Assembly: GCA_001766655.1 (NCBI GenBank)
Contig: MJCC01000017.1
Location: 180,740 to 244,739, forward strand
Direction: 5' to 3'
Source: Phytomonas francai
Taxonomy: Eukaryota; Euglenozoa; Kinetoplastea; Trypanosomatida; Trypanosomatidae
DNA: 64,000 nucleotides
The position numbers and the translations under genes are program-made. A model generated the notes under the pieces. It made no database searches. It was not told the DNA's origin and saw only the letters and a list, made by a program, of their open reading frames with translations. Every line of letters begins with the position of its first letter. Position 1 is the first letter of the stretch. Below are positions 1 to 10,492 of this stretch, one piece after another.

Positions 1-660
1 CATTAGCAAAGCAAGTGGCTAAATTGCTGAAAACATTTTGCATTTTTATTTTTGTGACTAATGAACTGGCAAAGAACACTTATTCATTAAAGCCTATTAT
101 TTTAGTGCTAAATTCCGATTTCCATACGAAAAATCGATGGATGTAGAAGCATAAATTCATTGAGGGGAAGTAAAATTCGAGGGATACGACTTTAATAGCA
201 TCGCAACTACTCCCTCTAAAAAAAAAAAAAGAACCATTTTATCGGGTGCTATTTTCCATTTTCCTTCGATTTTTATTAAATTCTTGCAAATTATCTTTTT
301 AGTTTTTATTTCAGTGTTTCATACTGTGTTTTTAGATACTCGTTTTTTTTTAAGGGCAGGGATTATGCGAGCGAACCAGTAATATGTGTTGCAATAATCA
401 AGATATTTGGATATGTTCATACCGGTGTATATTTGCACTCATAAAAACAAGAAGTAGCTATTACTAAAGCTCAAATGGCTCTTTAATCCAGATGCAATGG
501 TTTCTTGAGTTTATGACCTATTAAGTTTTTCGAATGCTTTTGGCACATTGAATATATATATACATATATATGGAAAAGACGCTCAAGCACGACGCAATCT
601 TAAAGTCGGTGCAAGTATTTTAAAGTCTAAAAAACGGGGTAGCCGAAACAAGGAACTAGT
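1..660. other. AT-rich leading spacer, no gene seen
   Basis: No convincing coding region. One frame is open from base 3 to about 142 but is AT-rich with no recognisable protein character, so I do not call it the end of an upstream gene. A T-run near 345-352 followed by AG, and short TA runs near 550-572, are the only visible structure. It probably holds the 3' UTR of a gene left of the window and the 5' UTR of the gene at 661. Confidence 0.5.
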
Positions 661-2157
661 ATGCACACTAAAGATTCTAACCACCGGCCTCCTTCTGCCA
701 ACTCATCCAAAGCATTGGCAGTGGACAAGGATAAATATGAGCTTGTGCATGCCCTGGTGTCCTCTGCCGGTATGCCACATTATAACAAGCTTTCCTCAAT
801 TTATGAGCTTCTTTCTAGTGTCGCGCAATCTGCTCGTGGGGTAGTCAAGGGAACCGATTCCCAGAGACGCTTCAGTGCCTGTTTCTCAGAGCTTTGCCGC
901 GGCGCCTTGATGGGGTTGGCGGATCTGGAGGATCTTGTTTTTGAGCTGAGAAACCCCGGAAGAGCCGCGTCGGATGCCGCGGACGATGAGGTCATGGGCA
1001 TTAGTGAAGTTGCATTTATCAAGGAGCTGTCCGCGTACGTGGCGTCGTACACCCCCGCGTTAACGGCTCAATACCTCGAGCGTGTTGGTTTGAGTGTGCT
1101 CAGTAAGCATAGGAATGCGGGTAGCCGGAGGGGTGCAACCGCATCCTCAATGGGAATGTCAGATAGCAATCCTAATCGTAAGAAGCGCACACGGACTGGT
1201 GGAGAGGCCGCATTGGATGTTAACCAGAAGCGATCTAAACAGTCAAACCAAGGGATGCCCTTTTATGATGCGGCCCTGAGGGTTACGGAACCAGTTAGCT
1301 CCCACCACGACATCCGTACTGCGTTTGACGACTTGGGCTTGTTGAAACAAAACGAAGCTATGATGAGGTCGGCGGTGACAACAGCGGCCTCAAATCCCAA
1401 TGGCCAGTCGGACCTAGCGCTTCATCCGAAGACAACAGCAGATACCTCCCCGGGGTTATCATATTCATCCTCCAACACTGCGCCCTGCATGCCCCCTGGC
1501 GCCCTTTCAAAGCAGACATTTTCCGTATCAAATAATGGAGCAAAAGCATCTGATTTGAGTGCTAGACAGCCCAATCTACGAACTATCCCCGAGTTTTCTT
1601 CTTATGTCCTCCCATGGACAATGCCCGCGCCCAAAAGTGTTCTGGACCGGGTCACGTTGGAGAGGGAAAGGCATACCGCATCAGTGGGCTCCGCACCGGC
1701 CTTGGGGGTTGCTGCTGACGACGCCCACAAGGAGCCACAGCTCCAGCAGGGGCTGATACCGACTTTCGAGGTCTGTTTTGCCCCAACCCCAGCGGAGCTG
1801 CTTGCTCGATTGGAAGCCCGAGACGCGGCTCTGTCGTCCCTGAACTTTTGCATGCCGTGGGGTCACGTTGATGACCAGCAAGGGTATGGGCGGCGTAAAA
1901 AGCCAGTCCCGTTTTCTACAATGGATCCGCAACCCGCCAACGATTATGCCTCGCGTGCTGAGGCAGGCGACGAAATGGAGAGGGAAAGCGATGCAGTCAG
2001 GAGGAGCGGGAAAGCGGAACATGCCCAAGGGGATAATTTCACCGAGAAGCCTTTCTTTCCTTCGTCGGCGTGCATTTGCAACGCAGTACCGCTGATTTTT
2101 GTAAAGGATTTGATATTTAATGGCGTTTCAAACATCGAATTTATTCACTATCCTTAA
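661..2157 (+). CDS. Hypothetical protein with bipartite nuclear signal (498 aa)
   Basis: I do not recognise this family. The start is an ATG and the frame is open for 498 codons with coding-like composition. Residues about 20-145 look helical and folded; the middle (about 150-420) is low-complexity, rich in Ser, Ala, Pro and Asn. Near residue 175-195 there are two basic clusters, RKKRTR and NQKRSKQ, separated by about ten residues, which fits a bipartite nuclear localisation signal. No transmembrane segment or enzyme motif is visible. A nuclear or chromatin-associated role is an inference from the NLS only. GC content is moderate compared with the very GC-rich genes further right. The last 30 codons turn AT-rich, so the exact C-terminus is less certain. 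Confidence 0.75.
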   Translation: MHTKDSNHRPPSANSSKALAVDKDKYELVHALVSSAGMPHYNKLSSIYELLSSVAQSARGVVKGTDSQRRFSACFSELCRGALMGLADLEDLVFELRNPGRAASDAADDEVMGISEVAFIKELSAYVASYTPALTAQYLERVGLSVLSKHRNAGSRRGATASSMGMSDSNPNRKKRTRTGGEAALDVNQKRSKQSNQGMPFYDAALRVTEPVSSHHDIRTAFDDLGLLKQNEAMMRSAVTTAASNPNGQSDLALHPKTTADTSPGLSYSSSNTAPCMPPGALSKQTFSVSNNGAKASDLSARQPNLRTIPEFSSYVLPWTMPAPKSVLDRVTLERERHTASVGSAPALGVAADDAHKEPQLQQGLIPTFEVCFAPTPAELLARLEARDAALSSLNFCMPWGHVDDQQGYGRRKKPVPFSTMDPQPANDYASRAEAGDEMERESDAVRRSGKAEHAQGDNFTEKPFFPSSACICNAVPLIFVKDLIFNGVSNIEFIHYP

Positions 2158-2468
2158 GTACTTTATTATAAAAGAAATAAGAACACAGGTGCACTATCTT
2201 TAATATTTTTTTTTTTGCGCTACATATCTGATGTGTGCCATTTGCCTAGAACCACACTCTTTTCCCCCGAGTTTACATTTCCCCCCTCCCCTTTATCATC
2301 TTTCTGTGAAATGGCATACCTACTTGGGTATGTTCCCCTCAAATTAGGAAGCCCAGAGCATTTTAAGCTTTCCAAGCGCACCTCGTGGTTCTAGGAATAT
2401 ATTCTTCTTGACGTTTAGTCACTTTCCGTTAATTGGAGATATGGTGCCAGGCCTAATTTTGTCAGACC
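2158..2468. other. Spacer with polypyrimidine tract and splice acceptor candidate
   Basis: About 310 bases without a gene. There is a T-run at about 2202-2215 and a long C/T-rich tract at about 2256-2310. After that tract the first AG is at 2346-2347, a good spliced-leader acceptor candidate giving a 5' UTR of about 120 nt for the gene at 2469. Confidence 0.5.
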
Positions 2469-5366
2469 ATGCATAAGGCTTCTCTTCAACTTCAAAGGTT
2501 GATTGAATGCTATCTTTCCTATTCGTACGACTTCAGTGTTTGCAAGCTGCTTCCCGCCTCTTATGCTGAGAAGGATGGCTGCACAGATAATTTTTCGGCT
2601 GCCGTTTATACTGCTCAAGAGTACCTTGAATACCTACCTTGCTTGCTCCAGGGCTCTTCTATCCCCCCTTACAATGAATTCGACGAAGAGGAAAGACAGT
2701 TACTACGTTTCCTTTCCAGCGCACTTTTGAGAGCATTAAACCATCACGCCTCACGATGCTGTGGAGAGACTACAAATGGAAGCGATGCTATGAGTAAGCG
2801 AAGTGCATTTATTATCTGGATGGTGTTGTCAGTTTATTCGAATTTCGCGCAAGAGGCAGAGAGACGTTCCCCCAACTGGCACCGAGTTGAAAGCTCAAAA
2901 GAGGTGGTTTTCACTAGCTCTGTAAAGGCACGATACCAGGTTCTGGCGGGGTGGTTGGAAAGGCGCTACGCCCAGAAGCGACATGACTCGTTTTTTGCAG
3001 AGTTTCCGATCCCAGCTAAACCGGCATTTCAGCAATCTGAAGTGAAACCAGCCGCGTTTGAAGGGGCTTCCTCGCAAACACAGGATAGAGATGTTGACGA
3101 AGAGGAGGGTTTGTGGTGTGAAGTGGAAAGCCTTTTTAATGGGGAGAAGGGTGAGCTCATCGACCCCCTCGCTGCGGACCAAAATTTATTCTTGAATTTT
3201 TTTTTAGACCATGTGGATCCGGTTCTCCAAAGGTATTCGAGGTGGGGTCCATCTGCATGCACGTCGCCCTTCCCATCCCTCCACGCCAAGGATTCTGATG
3301 TATGGCGCAGGGAGTGCCTGGCGTACGCCAGATGTCAGTTTAAGGTGCATCCATTTTCACCGGAAGCCTCAATCATTGAGGCGGTGGTGGCGGCTACGGC
3401 GTACACTCTTCCTTGCCTAAAGAAGGTCGGGGTATTCGCGGAGTATTGGGAAAAACAATACGTAGATTGGGCTAATCGCCAATCAGATAAACACGTCGGC
3501 GCTGACGACGCACAACCGTCGGCAAAAGAAAAGCCGATGCCCGATGAATCTCTCTCTCGTCCGCGTTCGGGCAGCTCGTTCGCCATGGATTACGCGAGCT
3601 CACTTTACCAAGCCCTGTCGGTGGCTCAGGGTTCTGTGCAGCTGATTCCCTCTTCCATCCGCGCAGAGGAGGTCGAGGGCGGCGCCTTTTCCGAGGCCTC
3701 ACCGGCGCCCTCCCATCTCTGCGGCTCTTGGCTTGCGGCCGCGGCGGCCCTGTCCCCCGGCTGCGCGCGTCGCCACCGCCTTTTGCAGCCTTCGCGGGTG
3801 GGCGTGGTCTTCCCGGGCCTCGCCGTCGCCGCCGTGGAGATCGTCAGCGCTTCCCTGGAGGGCGTGGGGCCGGCGGGGGTGTCGTCCCCGGACGCCCTCG
3901 TGGGGGCGGGCACGATGGTGGTGAGCCCGCCCTCGGCGCGCGCGAGGCTCGCTCTCCCCACCCTCCCCGACGAGGGGGCGGGCGCGGGGGTGCGTATTCT
4001 CTCCTCGGCCGCGCTGCACCCCTCCGCCTGCGTGATCCCGCTCCGCCGCTTGCCCGAGTTCACGCAGGCCAGCGCTGAGGGCACGCCGGCCCCGGGCCCC
4101 GGGGCCGGCAACGCGATCCCGCCCCTCAAGTTGACCGATCTCATCGCCGTTGTCGGAAGTGTCCGGGAGGGGGTCGTTCTCGTCCTCGTGGAGGCGCACG
4201 TCGGGAAGCGGGAGCAGCGCTTGATGGAGGCGTGGGGGACGGGCGCGCGCGCGGTAGTCGTGGTGGGGTCAATCGGGGAGTGGGGCATGAGCCAGCTGAG
4301 CCTGCGCTGGCGTACCCCCCCCAACACACCCTTCACAGAGCCGAGCAAATTGCGTTGCATCCGAGACGGCAAAGTCGGCGTGCTGCTCTACCCTCTGGAT
4401 GAGATGGACATTACAATGCCATACGATGCGTCCACAAAGGGTTCCCGAAAGCGCATGGCGCTTGACGTCGTGGAGCGACGGACGCGTTGGCTCGTAGTTA
4501 TTGGCGAATGCGAATGCGCCGATCGAAGGCGTCTTTTGGGGGACCTTCAGGTGGATAGGACCTTTTCCATGTCCATCCCCGTAGATGATGACACATCTGA
4601 AAGGACTTCCCGCACTTCTTCTGAGAACAGCGCAACCAATTCAACAAGTTTAAGTTCGCAGGACATGGAGGACGCTGTGTGTGCAGATTCACCTCCTTTA
4701 CCCTTTTTCGGCCACGTGATGTGCAGTGTTCTTGTTGGTGGAGCCACGGATGCACTGCAGCGCCGGGGGTTGTTGATGGTCCGTGTGGTGCGGCAGCATC
4801 TTGTTCACCGCGCTGTGCTTCCGGAGCGACTTGGCAGCTTACTGCCGACTGCGGATGGCCGTGTGGAGCTGGGCGTGCTGGATCACGTGAGACAGCTGCG
4901 CACCACTATATTTCCTTTCACCGGAAAGTCAGTAGGGGATCGTGGTGTCAGCACACAGCCTGAGGCTACAGTGCTTTTTCATGCCCGTATTCTAGAGGCA
5001 ATGGAAGGGGCTTTACAGAGCTATCTTATGTCATGCGCGCAGCACGATCTAGGACTTCAGGTTGAAGAGGCATGGAGGCGCCTAAACCAAGTCCACATGT
5101 CGGTTGGCGCCAGCGTCATGGAGGATGCGAAGGAATTGCTTAGTGGTGCGCGAGTATTCGTTTCAACGAATAACGCGAATGTGGGAGATGGGGATGACGT
5201 GGCTGGTGAGGTCTACTTCACAGTACGCAGTGCCTATTTAGCGATTGCAAGCTGTTTGGATGAGCTCTGCCATACCGCGCTGATGGGATCACACGCCTCT
5301 AACAAGGCGTCACCTCATCAGGGGTTCGCATCAGAAGATTTGTACTTCTTTCCTTTGATCGAATGA
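2469..5366 (+). CDS. Large hypothetical protein (965 aa)
   Basis: I do not recognise a domain. The ATG at 2469 opens an uninterrupted frame of 965 codons. Residues 1-350 are mixed helical with aromatic-rich stretches; about 350-400 is a Ser/Lys/Pro linker; about 400-620 is Ala/Gly/Val/Pro-rich and hydrophobic; residues about 700-745 are a Ser/Thr-rich linker; the C-terminal 220 residues look folded and helical. No signal peptide or clear membrane span is visible. The striking feature is base composition: roughly 3650-4330 is extremely GC-rich in third positions, while the 5' kilobase and 3' kilobase are much more balanced, yet the frame is continuous. It could be a kinetoplastid-specific protein or a homologue too divergent to name by eye. 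Confidence 0.75.
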   Translation: MHKASLQLQRLIECYLSYSYDFSVCKLLPASYAEKDGCTDNFSAAVYTAQEYLEYLPCLLQGSSIPPYNEFDEEERQLLRFLSSALLRALNHHASRCCGETTNGSDAMSKRSAFIIWMVLSVYSNFAQEAERRSPNWHRVESSKEVVFTSSVKARYQVLAGWLERRYAQKRHDSFFAEFPIPAKPAFQQSEVKPAAFEGASSQTQDRDVDEEEGLWCEVESLFNGEKGELIDPLAADQNLFLNFFLDHVDPVLQRYSRWGPSACTSPFPSLHAKDSDVWRRECLAYARCQFKVHPFSPEASIIEAVVAATAYTLPCLKKVGVFAEYWEKQYVDWANRQSDKHVGADDAQPSAKEKPMPDESLSRPRSGSSFAMDYASSLYQALSVAQGSVQLIPSSIRAEEVEGGAFSEASPAPSHLCGSWLAAAAALSPGCARRHRLLQPSRVGVVFPGLAVAAVEIVSASLEGVGPAGVSSPDALVGAGTMVVSPPSARARLALPTLPDEGAGAGVRILSSAALHPSACVIPLRRLPEFTQASAEGTPAPGPGAGNAIPPLKLTDLIAVVGSVREGVVLVLVEAHVGKREQRLMEAWGTGARAVVVVGSIGEWGMSQLSLRWRTPPNTPFTEPSKLRCIRDGKVGVLLYPLDEMDITMPYDASTKGSRKRMALDVVERRTRWLVVIGECECADRRRLLGDLQVDRTFSMSIPVDDDTSERTSRTSSENSATNSTSLSSQDMEDAVCADSPPLPFFGHVMCSVLVGGATDALQRRGLLMVRVVRQHLVHRAVLPERLGSLLPTADGRVELGVLDHVRQLRTTIFPFTGKSVGDRGVSTQPEATVLFHARILEAMEGALQSYLMSCAQHDLGLQVEEAWRRLNQVHMSVGASVMEDAKELLSGARVFVSTNNANVGDGDDVAGEVYFTVRSAYLAIASCLDELCHTALMGSHASNKASPHQGFASEDLYFFPLIE

Positions 5367-5938
5367 TGATTATGATAGAGTTTCTCTTCAGGAAGGGGGG
5401 GGGGGGAAGGGAGAGGGTAAGAGCATGCACAAACGCCATACCCAACGTTGTGGTTGGACTATCTTGTAATTGATATAGGGAAGCAGTAACTATTCATTGG
5501 GTAGCTCGCAATGTTTATTTTTGCTATTAAACCCCTTTGGTTTCTTTAGTCTCTTTGTACCATGACAGTACTAAATCGGGTCATTATCATATATATATAT
5601 ACGCACTCCTTAAATGAGACAGAGGTTTATTTCAATTATACTCAGTTTCATAATAAAAAAGGTGATGCTATGAAGATGAGGAAGATAAGTTTTAGTATCC
5701 GATATTTCTCAACGAATTATTTCTTTTTTTTTTGGTGCATACAAAGCTACATTGAATATATTAACATAGAAGGATTACACTTGAAGATAGCTATTTCTTA
5801 TTAATTTAATTGTAGAGTCTATATATTAAGTGCGTATTTTTTAGTCACTATTGTGTTAAGGATACAAACCTAATCGCAAGGGTTCCGAAGATTCTAGGAA
5901 CAGAAGTTGTATAACAATTAAGTGTGAGCAGTTTAAAG
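5367..5938. other. Spacer with G-run and T-tract
   Basis: No gene supported. A G-run lies at about 5394-5406 just after the upstream stop. An 80-codon AT-rich frame at 5562-5804 has no protein-like character and is treated as chance. A T-tract at 5721-5733 followed by AG at 5745-5746 is a plausible trans-splice acceptor for the ENTH gene at 5939. Confidence 0.45.
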
Positions 5939-7426
5939 ATGGACATTTCCAAAAAGCTATGGGCCGCTAAAGAGTGGGCCCGCGTCAAGGCCAGCGGCGA
6001 TGAGTTTCTGAACCTTGTTCATCGGGCAACAAACGAGGAAAAGTGGGGTCCGACAGGTCAACAGATGGAGGATGTATGCCGTGCTTTCCCGCGCGGAGCG
6101 ACTGAAATCATGGACGAGATCACCAGGCGGCTTAAGCACCGTGATAAGTTGTGGAGGACGTGTTATAAGGCACTCCTCCTTCTCGACTACCTGGCGCGTA
6201 ATTTGAGTGATAGCTATTTATCAGAAATCCGTGCATTGTTGCCGCTCCTTCGGAACATATCCCAAAGCTTTTACTTTACCAGCGGGAAAGGGATTGATCA
6301 CGGCATTTCCGTTAGGGAGCGTGCGAAGAATCTCGCAGATCTCTTGAGCGACGGTCTTCTGCTGAGGCAAGAGCGCGAGAAGTCTGCGCAAACCAAAGCG
6401 AAACTCACTCGGGAAATGCGAAACAGTAGCTCCGTAAGGATGTACGGAGGCCGCTACGAGGAAAGCTACGGGGGACATGGTCCGTCTTACTCGTCAGGAG
6501 GGTATGGCGATTACACCGGCTACGACCCGCATCGTGATAACTTTAATCGGTCGCCACAGGTCCCTCGAACCAAGTCTGAGCAGGAACTATTCGATATGGA
6601 GATGGCGCTGCGCTTGCAACGTGAGGAAGAGCAACGCTCGGGGTTGTCGGCCAGTCAAATCGAGAAAATGTACTTCAAAGGTACTCAAAACCGCAATTCG
6701 GAAGGGGGTTCATTCCAAACAAGGCCGAGTACAACGGATGAGAAGCTAGCCCGCCGCCTCCAGGATGAGGAGCTTAAGAAAGCGGAAGCTCAGGAAGCAT
6801 TGTCAACGGGCTCAACCTCGAAACCGACACCGCCCACTGCTCTTGCAGAGTCCAAGGCCAAGGACAAATCAACGCCAGGAGGCACAGAGCCCTCTGCCCC
6901 AGCTGCAGTGCGCAAAAATGACATTCTCGATGATCTTTTTGGATCTTCACTGCCCCCCTCTGCTGTTGCAGGGCCACAGACCGTGGAGAGCCTGTTTGGC
7001 GTCTTCTCTGGTAACAGTAGTCAGCCGCTGCCAACAAGGGTTGGGCCAGAGCCAACAGCTGACGCTTGGGCGCAAGAGTCGGACAGCAACGCATTGAAGC
7101 AGGCTCCGACGCCCTCGTGGGGGTCGGAGGGGCCCTTCCAGGGTCATGTGCAACCGCAGAATCAGGTGGGAGGGCAGTCTCTGACGGCATCGGCCCCACC
7201 ACAATCATCTTGGCAGGCTCCCATGGCATCGGCCCCACCACAGTCATCCTGGGAATCCACCCCTATGCAGAGCCAACTCGTGAAAGCTACCTCTTTTGAG
7301 GAAAATAGTCCACAGTGGGTTCAGGCACCAATGCCAGCACAGTCCCAACAGCCATTACAGGCGGGCACACCTATCACTAACAAAGCGTCTGCGTCTGGAA
7401 ACATGCCAGGTTTCCCATTATTCTAG
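5939..7426 (+). CDS. Epsin/EpsinR-like ENTH domain protein
   Basis: Probable clathrin adaptor of the endocytic or Golgi-endosome pathway. The ENTH fold spans about residues 1-145, including TNEEKWGPTGQQM, the WRTCYKALLLLDYL helix and a C-terminal basic helix (RERAKNLADLL). Two acidic helices resembling ubiquitin-interacting motifs follow at about 212-232 (QELFDMEMALRLQREEEQ) and 266-282 (DEKLARRLQDEELKKAE). Downstream, about 290-495 is a disordered Pro/Ser/Gln tail with clathrin/adaptor-type DDLF and ESLFGVF motifs near 327-355, and a repeated ASAPPQSSW motif near 420-440. Trypanosomatids are known to have one epsin-related protein (EpsinR) in clathrin transport. The open frame extends to a GTG at 5924, but the first ATG is 5939, giving 495 aa. 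Confidence 0.9.
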   Translation: MDISKKLWAAKEWARVKASGDEFLNLVHRATNEEKWGPTGQQMEDVCRAFPRGATEIMDEITRRLKHRDKLWRTCYKALLLLDYLARNLSDSYLSEIRALLPLLRNISQSFYFTSGKGIDHGISVRERAKNLADLLSDGLLLRQEREKSAQTKAKLTREMRNSSSVRMYGGRYEESYGGHGPSYSSGGYGDYTGYDPHRDNFNRSPQVPRTKSEQELFDMEMALRLQREEEQRSGLSASQIEKMYFKGTQNRNSEGGSFQTRPSTTDEKLARRLQDEELKKAEAQEALSTGSTSKPTPPTALAESKAKDKSTPGGTEPSAPAAVRKNDILDDLFGSSLPPSAVAGPQTVESLFGVFSGNSSQPLPTRVGPEPTADAWAQESDSNALKQAPTPSWGSEGPFQGHVQPQNQVGGQSLTASAPPQSSWQAPMASAPPQSSWESTPMQSQLVKATSFEENSPQWVQAPMPAQSQQPLQAGTPITNKASASGNMPGFPLF

Positions 7427-8098
7427 AAAAAAGGCAAACTACATTGGAATTCCCAATGCATGATATTCAATAGTCTATTCATGGCAAGAATTGGCTTTTG
7501 TATTAGTTTGCTATTCACTGGTTTCTGTGCTACGTGAATTTTTCTATATCTACACTCTTCAGTTTACAATATGCGAATGATTTTAAAAGGGTCAATAAAG
7601 AAAACACACATAATGACGATGCAGTTTATTTACTTTCTCAATAATAATTTTATTATTACTATTAGATTTTGTTGAGCTTAAATATTGCGTTGTTGAAAAT
7701 TTTTTAGTTTTCTTTTGGAATAACTTTTAGGACTTCCCAATTTTACTTTTCACCTTGTGAGCTAAAGTGACTCCAAAGAAATATGCATTTTCTTGTTACA
7801 TTATGCGCGTTTTGATAAGTATTAAATAGTCAATCATGTGTTTTCTTTTTAATTTATGTTTCAACAGGCTGGTTCTTTGTATTTTTTTGCGTTCGATTCT
7901 ATGCAAAGCACTTCTTGAGTTGAATGTGGATGATGTATTTATTCATCTTCGATGCGTTTCATTTCCTTTTCACTTTAAATGTGCGTGTGGAAAAGGATAA
8001 AAGAATCTAAGACAAAGTAATAGGAAATAGAAACATCAACATACAAGTAGGATATATATATAAATAGTAAACACTGAATAAATTATAGGCGTATTTTC
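7427..8098. other. AT-rich spacer / UTRs
   Basis: About 670 bases of AT-rich sequence with no gene. Nothing here looks structured beyond a short TA run at about 8052-8062 close to the next start. It most likely holds the epsin 3' UTR and the next 5' UTR. Confidence 0.5.
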
Positions 8099-8386
8099 AT
8101 GCTTCGTCTCTCGATTCTTGCGCGCGGACACGCCACCTCAAATCTTTTCGCACCACCCCATTCTGGGCGGTGGTTCAACCCCCCGCACCAGTGGACAATC
8201 AGCGACACCTTCGTGCCTATCTTTTTCATGTGCTTTGCGCCTATGATGATTGCGGTGTACTTGTATCATGCGGCCTACATGCCGCAGTATTCGCATTATC
8301 AGGATAAAAACTACTACCCATCTCAGCCGTACACTAAGGAATTTATCCAAAAATACAACCGACTCGAGCGATGGCGTTGGTACTAG
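8099..8386 (+). CDS. Small single-TM protein, probably mitochondrial (95 aa)
   Basis: A 95-residue ORF beginning at an ATG. Residues 1-20 (Leu, Arg, Ser, Ala, His) fit a mitochondrial presequence. A hydrophobic segment at about 39-60 (VPIFFMCFAPMMIAVYLY) predicts one membrane span, followed by a Tyr-rich, charged C-terminal tail ending in RLERWRWY. The size and shape resemble accessory subunits of mitochondrial respiratory complexes or ATP synthase, but I cannot name one. Composition is clearly coding against the AT-rich flanks. An unrelated small membrane protein remains possible. Confidence 0.7.
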   Translation: MLRLSILARGHATSNLFAPPHSGRWFNPPHQWTISDTFVPIFFMCFAPMMIAVYLYHAAYMPQYSHYQDKNYYPSQPYTKEFIQKYNRLERWRWY

Positions 8387-8869
8387 GGTATTGTTTGATA
8401 TAGGTAATACATGTAGTTGCTTATTTATGGGATGCTATGTGAGACGCATGGAGTGGGAAAGGGTGAATAATTCATTCTTTAGAGACTTCTTTCCCATCTG
8501 TTTAGTGTATGGAGGCGTGAAATTATATTGAGCGCCGGCTCCGTTCTTCACGAATACACTTTCGTGAGGGGTACAATGAGGATGAGAAAAAGGAACGAAT
8601 ATATACTGTTTTAGGTTAGTATTATTTTATCGTTGTACATTGCAGTAGTAGTATTAGCACTATGTGTTATTTGAGTATGGTTACACTGCGTTTCCCCTTT
8701 GTTTCACACCAATAAAGTTCTTGGACAGCTGGGAAGTTCTCCATAACCCCTTCCCTTCTCCCCCCCTACGGATGCGCATTACTACGGATTATGCCTTTTA
8801 AGCCCCTTTCTTTGTTTCCCTAGCCACACGACATCCTTCGAGGGTTACACTCTTTTGTGTCTCCTCGGC
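8387..8869. other. Spacer with pyrimidine tract
   Basis: No gene. The C/T-rich stretch about 8746-8770 and another near 8797-8822 precede an AG at 8822-8823, about 47 nt before the ATG at 8870; this is a plausible spliced-leader acceptor. Confidence 0.45.
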
Positions 8870-10492
8870 ATGAGTCTAGAGTGTGAAGGCCGCGGTGCGG
8901 TCTGTGATGAGTGCGGCCACTTTAACTTTCTCACGACGCGCTGCGGGCGCTGCGAGGGGGTCTTCTGCCAGCGCCACGCGCAGCGGCACCACACCCCCCG
9001 GGAGGGGGGCCCTTCTGCCGGCGTGGCGGGGCCGTGGTGCGGGCCCCCCGCCGTCCTCCCCCTCCCGCCCACGGGGGCTCCCGGCCCAGCCTCGCCGGCG
9101 GGCCCCAAGGCCGCCCAGGAGCCCCCCGATGAGTCCAGGCCGAGAGCCCCCGTCAGCGGGAGGGGGCCCGGGGGGGAGGGGGGGAAGGGAGAGGGCAGGG
9201 GGCCCGCAGGAGCCTCCCCCCTCGTCCTCGCCCCGCCGGGCTACACGGGGGGACTCGTGGGGCTGGTCGTGGTCGTGGCCCTGCCCGGCCCCGACGCGCC
9301 CGAGGCGTGGGCGCTGGACGTGCACAGGGTCTTGTTCGCCGCGGAGTCCGCCCTCGGCCAGCTTGTTGAGCGTTGCCTAGAGGCCCTGGGGTTGCCGGGC
9401 GGGGGTCAGGGGGGGCGCCCTGAACGCGCGAGCCTTTGGCGAATCGTTGCGCATTACGATGAGGCCGCGGGCGGGGGAGGGACGCGGGCAGGCCGGGCGA
9501 CTTTTCCAACTCAGACGCCAAGTCTTCGGCTGGATTCGCGATCTCTCGCTGCCCTGGCGAGGGACTCCCTTAGCTCAGGAGACGTGGTGGTTTTGCTCAC
9601 TACGGACTTCCCAAATGACTGCGCAAGAGGCTTGGCGATTTCGTTGCTCTCAGAAGCACTGGGGGATTTATTTTTCCCTCCGCATCGTCGTTATGCCGGG
9701 TTGGCGAAGAATCAATTCGTTTTGGCTGCGGCCACTCGGCTTCGTCTCCAGGCTCAAGCGCGTTTGTCTGCTTCATCTTCCCCTAGCATTGAGCTCGATA
9801 GGGTGGGTACCACATCGACGCCGGAGCAGCGGGCCCCCGATGTGCAAGAGGATCACCCGGATCGCGCTCGAGGTGCGGTTGAAGTCAACCATGCCCCAGC
9901 GAATTCTTCAACTGGGGCGGTTTCCCATGCTTCCTCGACTCCATTAACTACGCAACGTTCAGATGATGTCGCGCTTCCCTTGTTTGAGTGGCCATTTCGC
10001 ACCCCACCACCTCTCTCAAAGTTCCGCTTTTCTAATAACAAGGTCAATCCCCGCGGTGTGAAAGAGGCCAGTGGCCATGGTCGGATTGTGGTTGCAGTTT
10101 TCGTCGAGGATGCATTGCTACAGGCGGCAGTAGCGCCGTTTTGTATCGCATTGTGGCAGCAATGGAGAACTGGAAAGCTGATGGAGCGTGTGAAAGAGGA
10201 GGCATCGGCTTCCTCTGGGCTACCATTAGATGCCTTTTCTGCCTATGATGTATTTATCCTCACCTCAGATCCACCGAAGAAGCTTAAAAGGGAGGATCGG
10301 TCGGTACCCATTTCAAATGGTGACGTGCTGCTTCTTGGTAAATCTGAGCACTGTGAAGACGTTTCGGCTACCAGTACTGGAGATATCGTGAAGCGCGCCG
10401 TCGTTCAGGAGCTGGATCGCATGCGACAATTGAAAGGCAAGGAGCAGGCAGAGCTTAGGCTGGAGATGATGAAGAAGTGCGCACTTATGTAG
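8870..10492 (+). CDS. AN1-like zinc-finger protein (540 aa)
   Basis: The N-terminal ~40 residues carry a zinc-finger arrangement CDECGHFNF, CGRCEGVFC, RHAQRH, matching the AN1 type (Cys pairs, a Phe, then Cys and two His). AN1 proteins commonly link ubiquitin/p97 stress pathways to misfolded proteins; that role is family knowledge, not seen here. A Pro/Gly/Ala-rich linker covers about 45-130. Residues about 130-280 and 400-540 look folded, the latter with LLLTTDFPN- and FILTSDPPKK-like strands suggesting ubiquitin-like folds. The open frame extends upstream to a TTG at 8855; the first ATG is 8870. Third-position GC is extreme at 8940-9480 and falls sharply afterwards within the same frame. 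Confidence 0.8.
   Translation: MSLECEGRGAVCDECGHFNFLTTRCGRCEGVFCQRHAQRHHTPREGGPSAGVAGPWCGPPAVLPLPPTGAPGPASPAGPKAAQEPPDESRPRAPVSGRGPGGEGGKGEGRGPAGASPLVLAPPGYTGGLVGLVVVVALPGPDAPEAWALDVHRVLFAAESALGQLVERCLEALGLPGGGQGGRPERASLWRIVAHYDEAAGGGGTRAGRATFPTQTPSLRLDSRSLAALARDSLSSGDVVVLLTTDFPNDCARGLAISLLSEALGDLFFPPHRRYAGLAKNQFVLAAATRLRLQAQARLSASSSPSIELDRVGTTSTPEQRAPDVQEDHPDRARGAVEVNHAPANSSTGAVSHASSTPLTTQRSDDVALPLFEWPFRTPPPLSKFRFSNNKVNPRGVKEASGHGRIVVAVFVEDALLQAAVAPFCIALWQQWRTGKLMERVKEEASASSGLPLDAFSAYDVFILTSDPPKKLKREDRSVPISNGDVLLLGKSEHCEDVSATSTGDIVKRAVVQELDRMRQLKGKEQAELRLEMMKKCALM

Noticed and set aside
548..844. 98-codon frame overlapping the first gene
   Set aside because: Begins in AT-rich spacer and overlaps the better frame at 661; no protein character.
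5562..5804. 80-codon AT-rich frame
   Set aside because: Composition matches the noncoding spacer; rich in Ile, Tyr and Phe from T/A runs.
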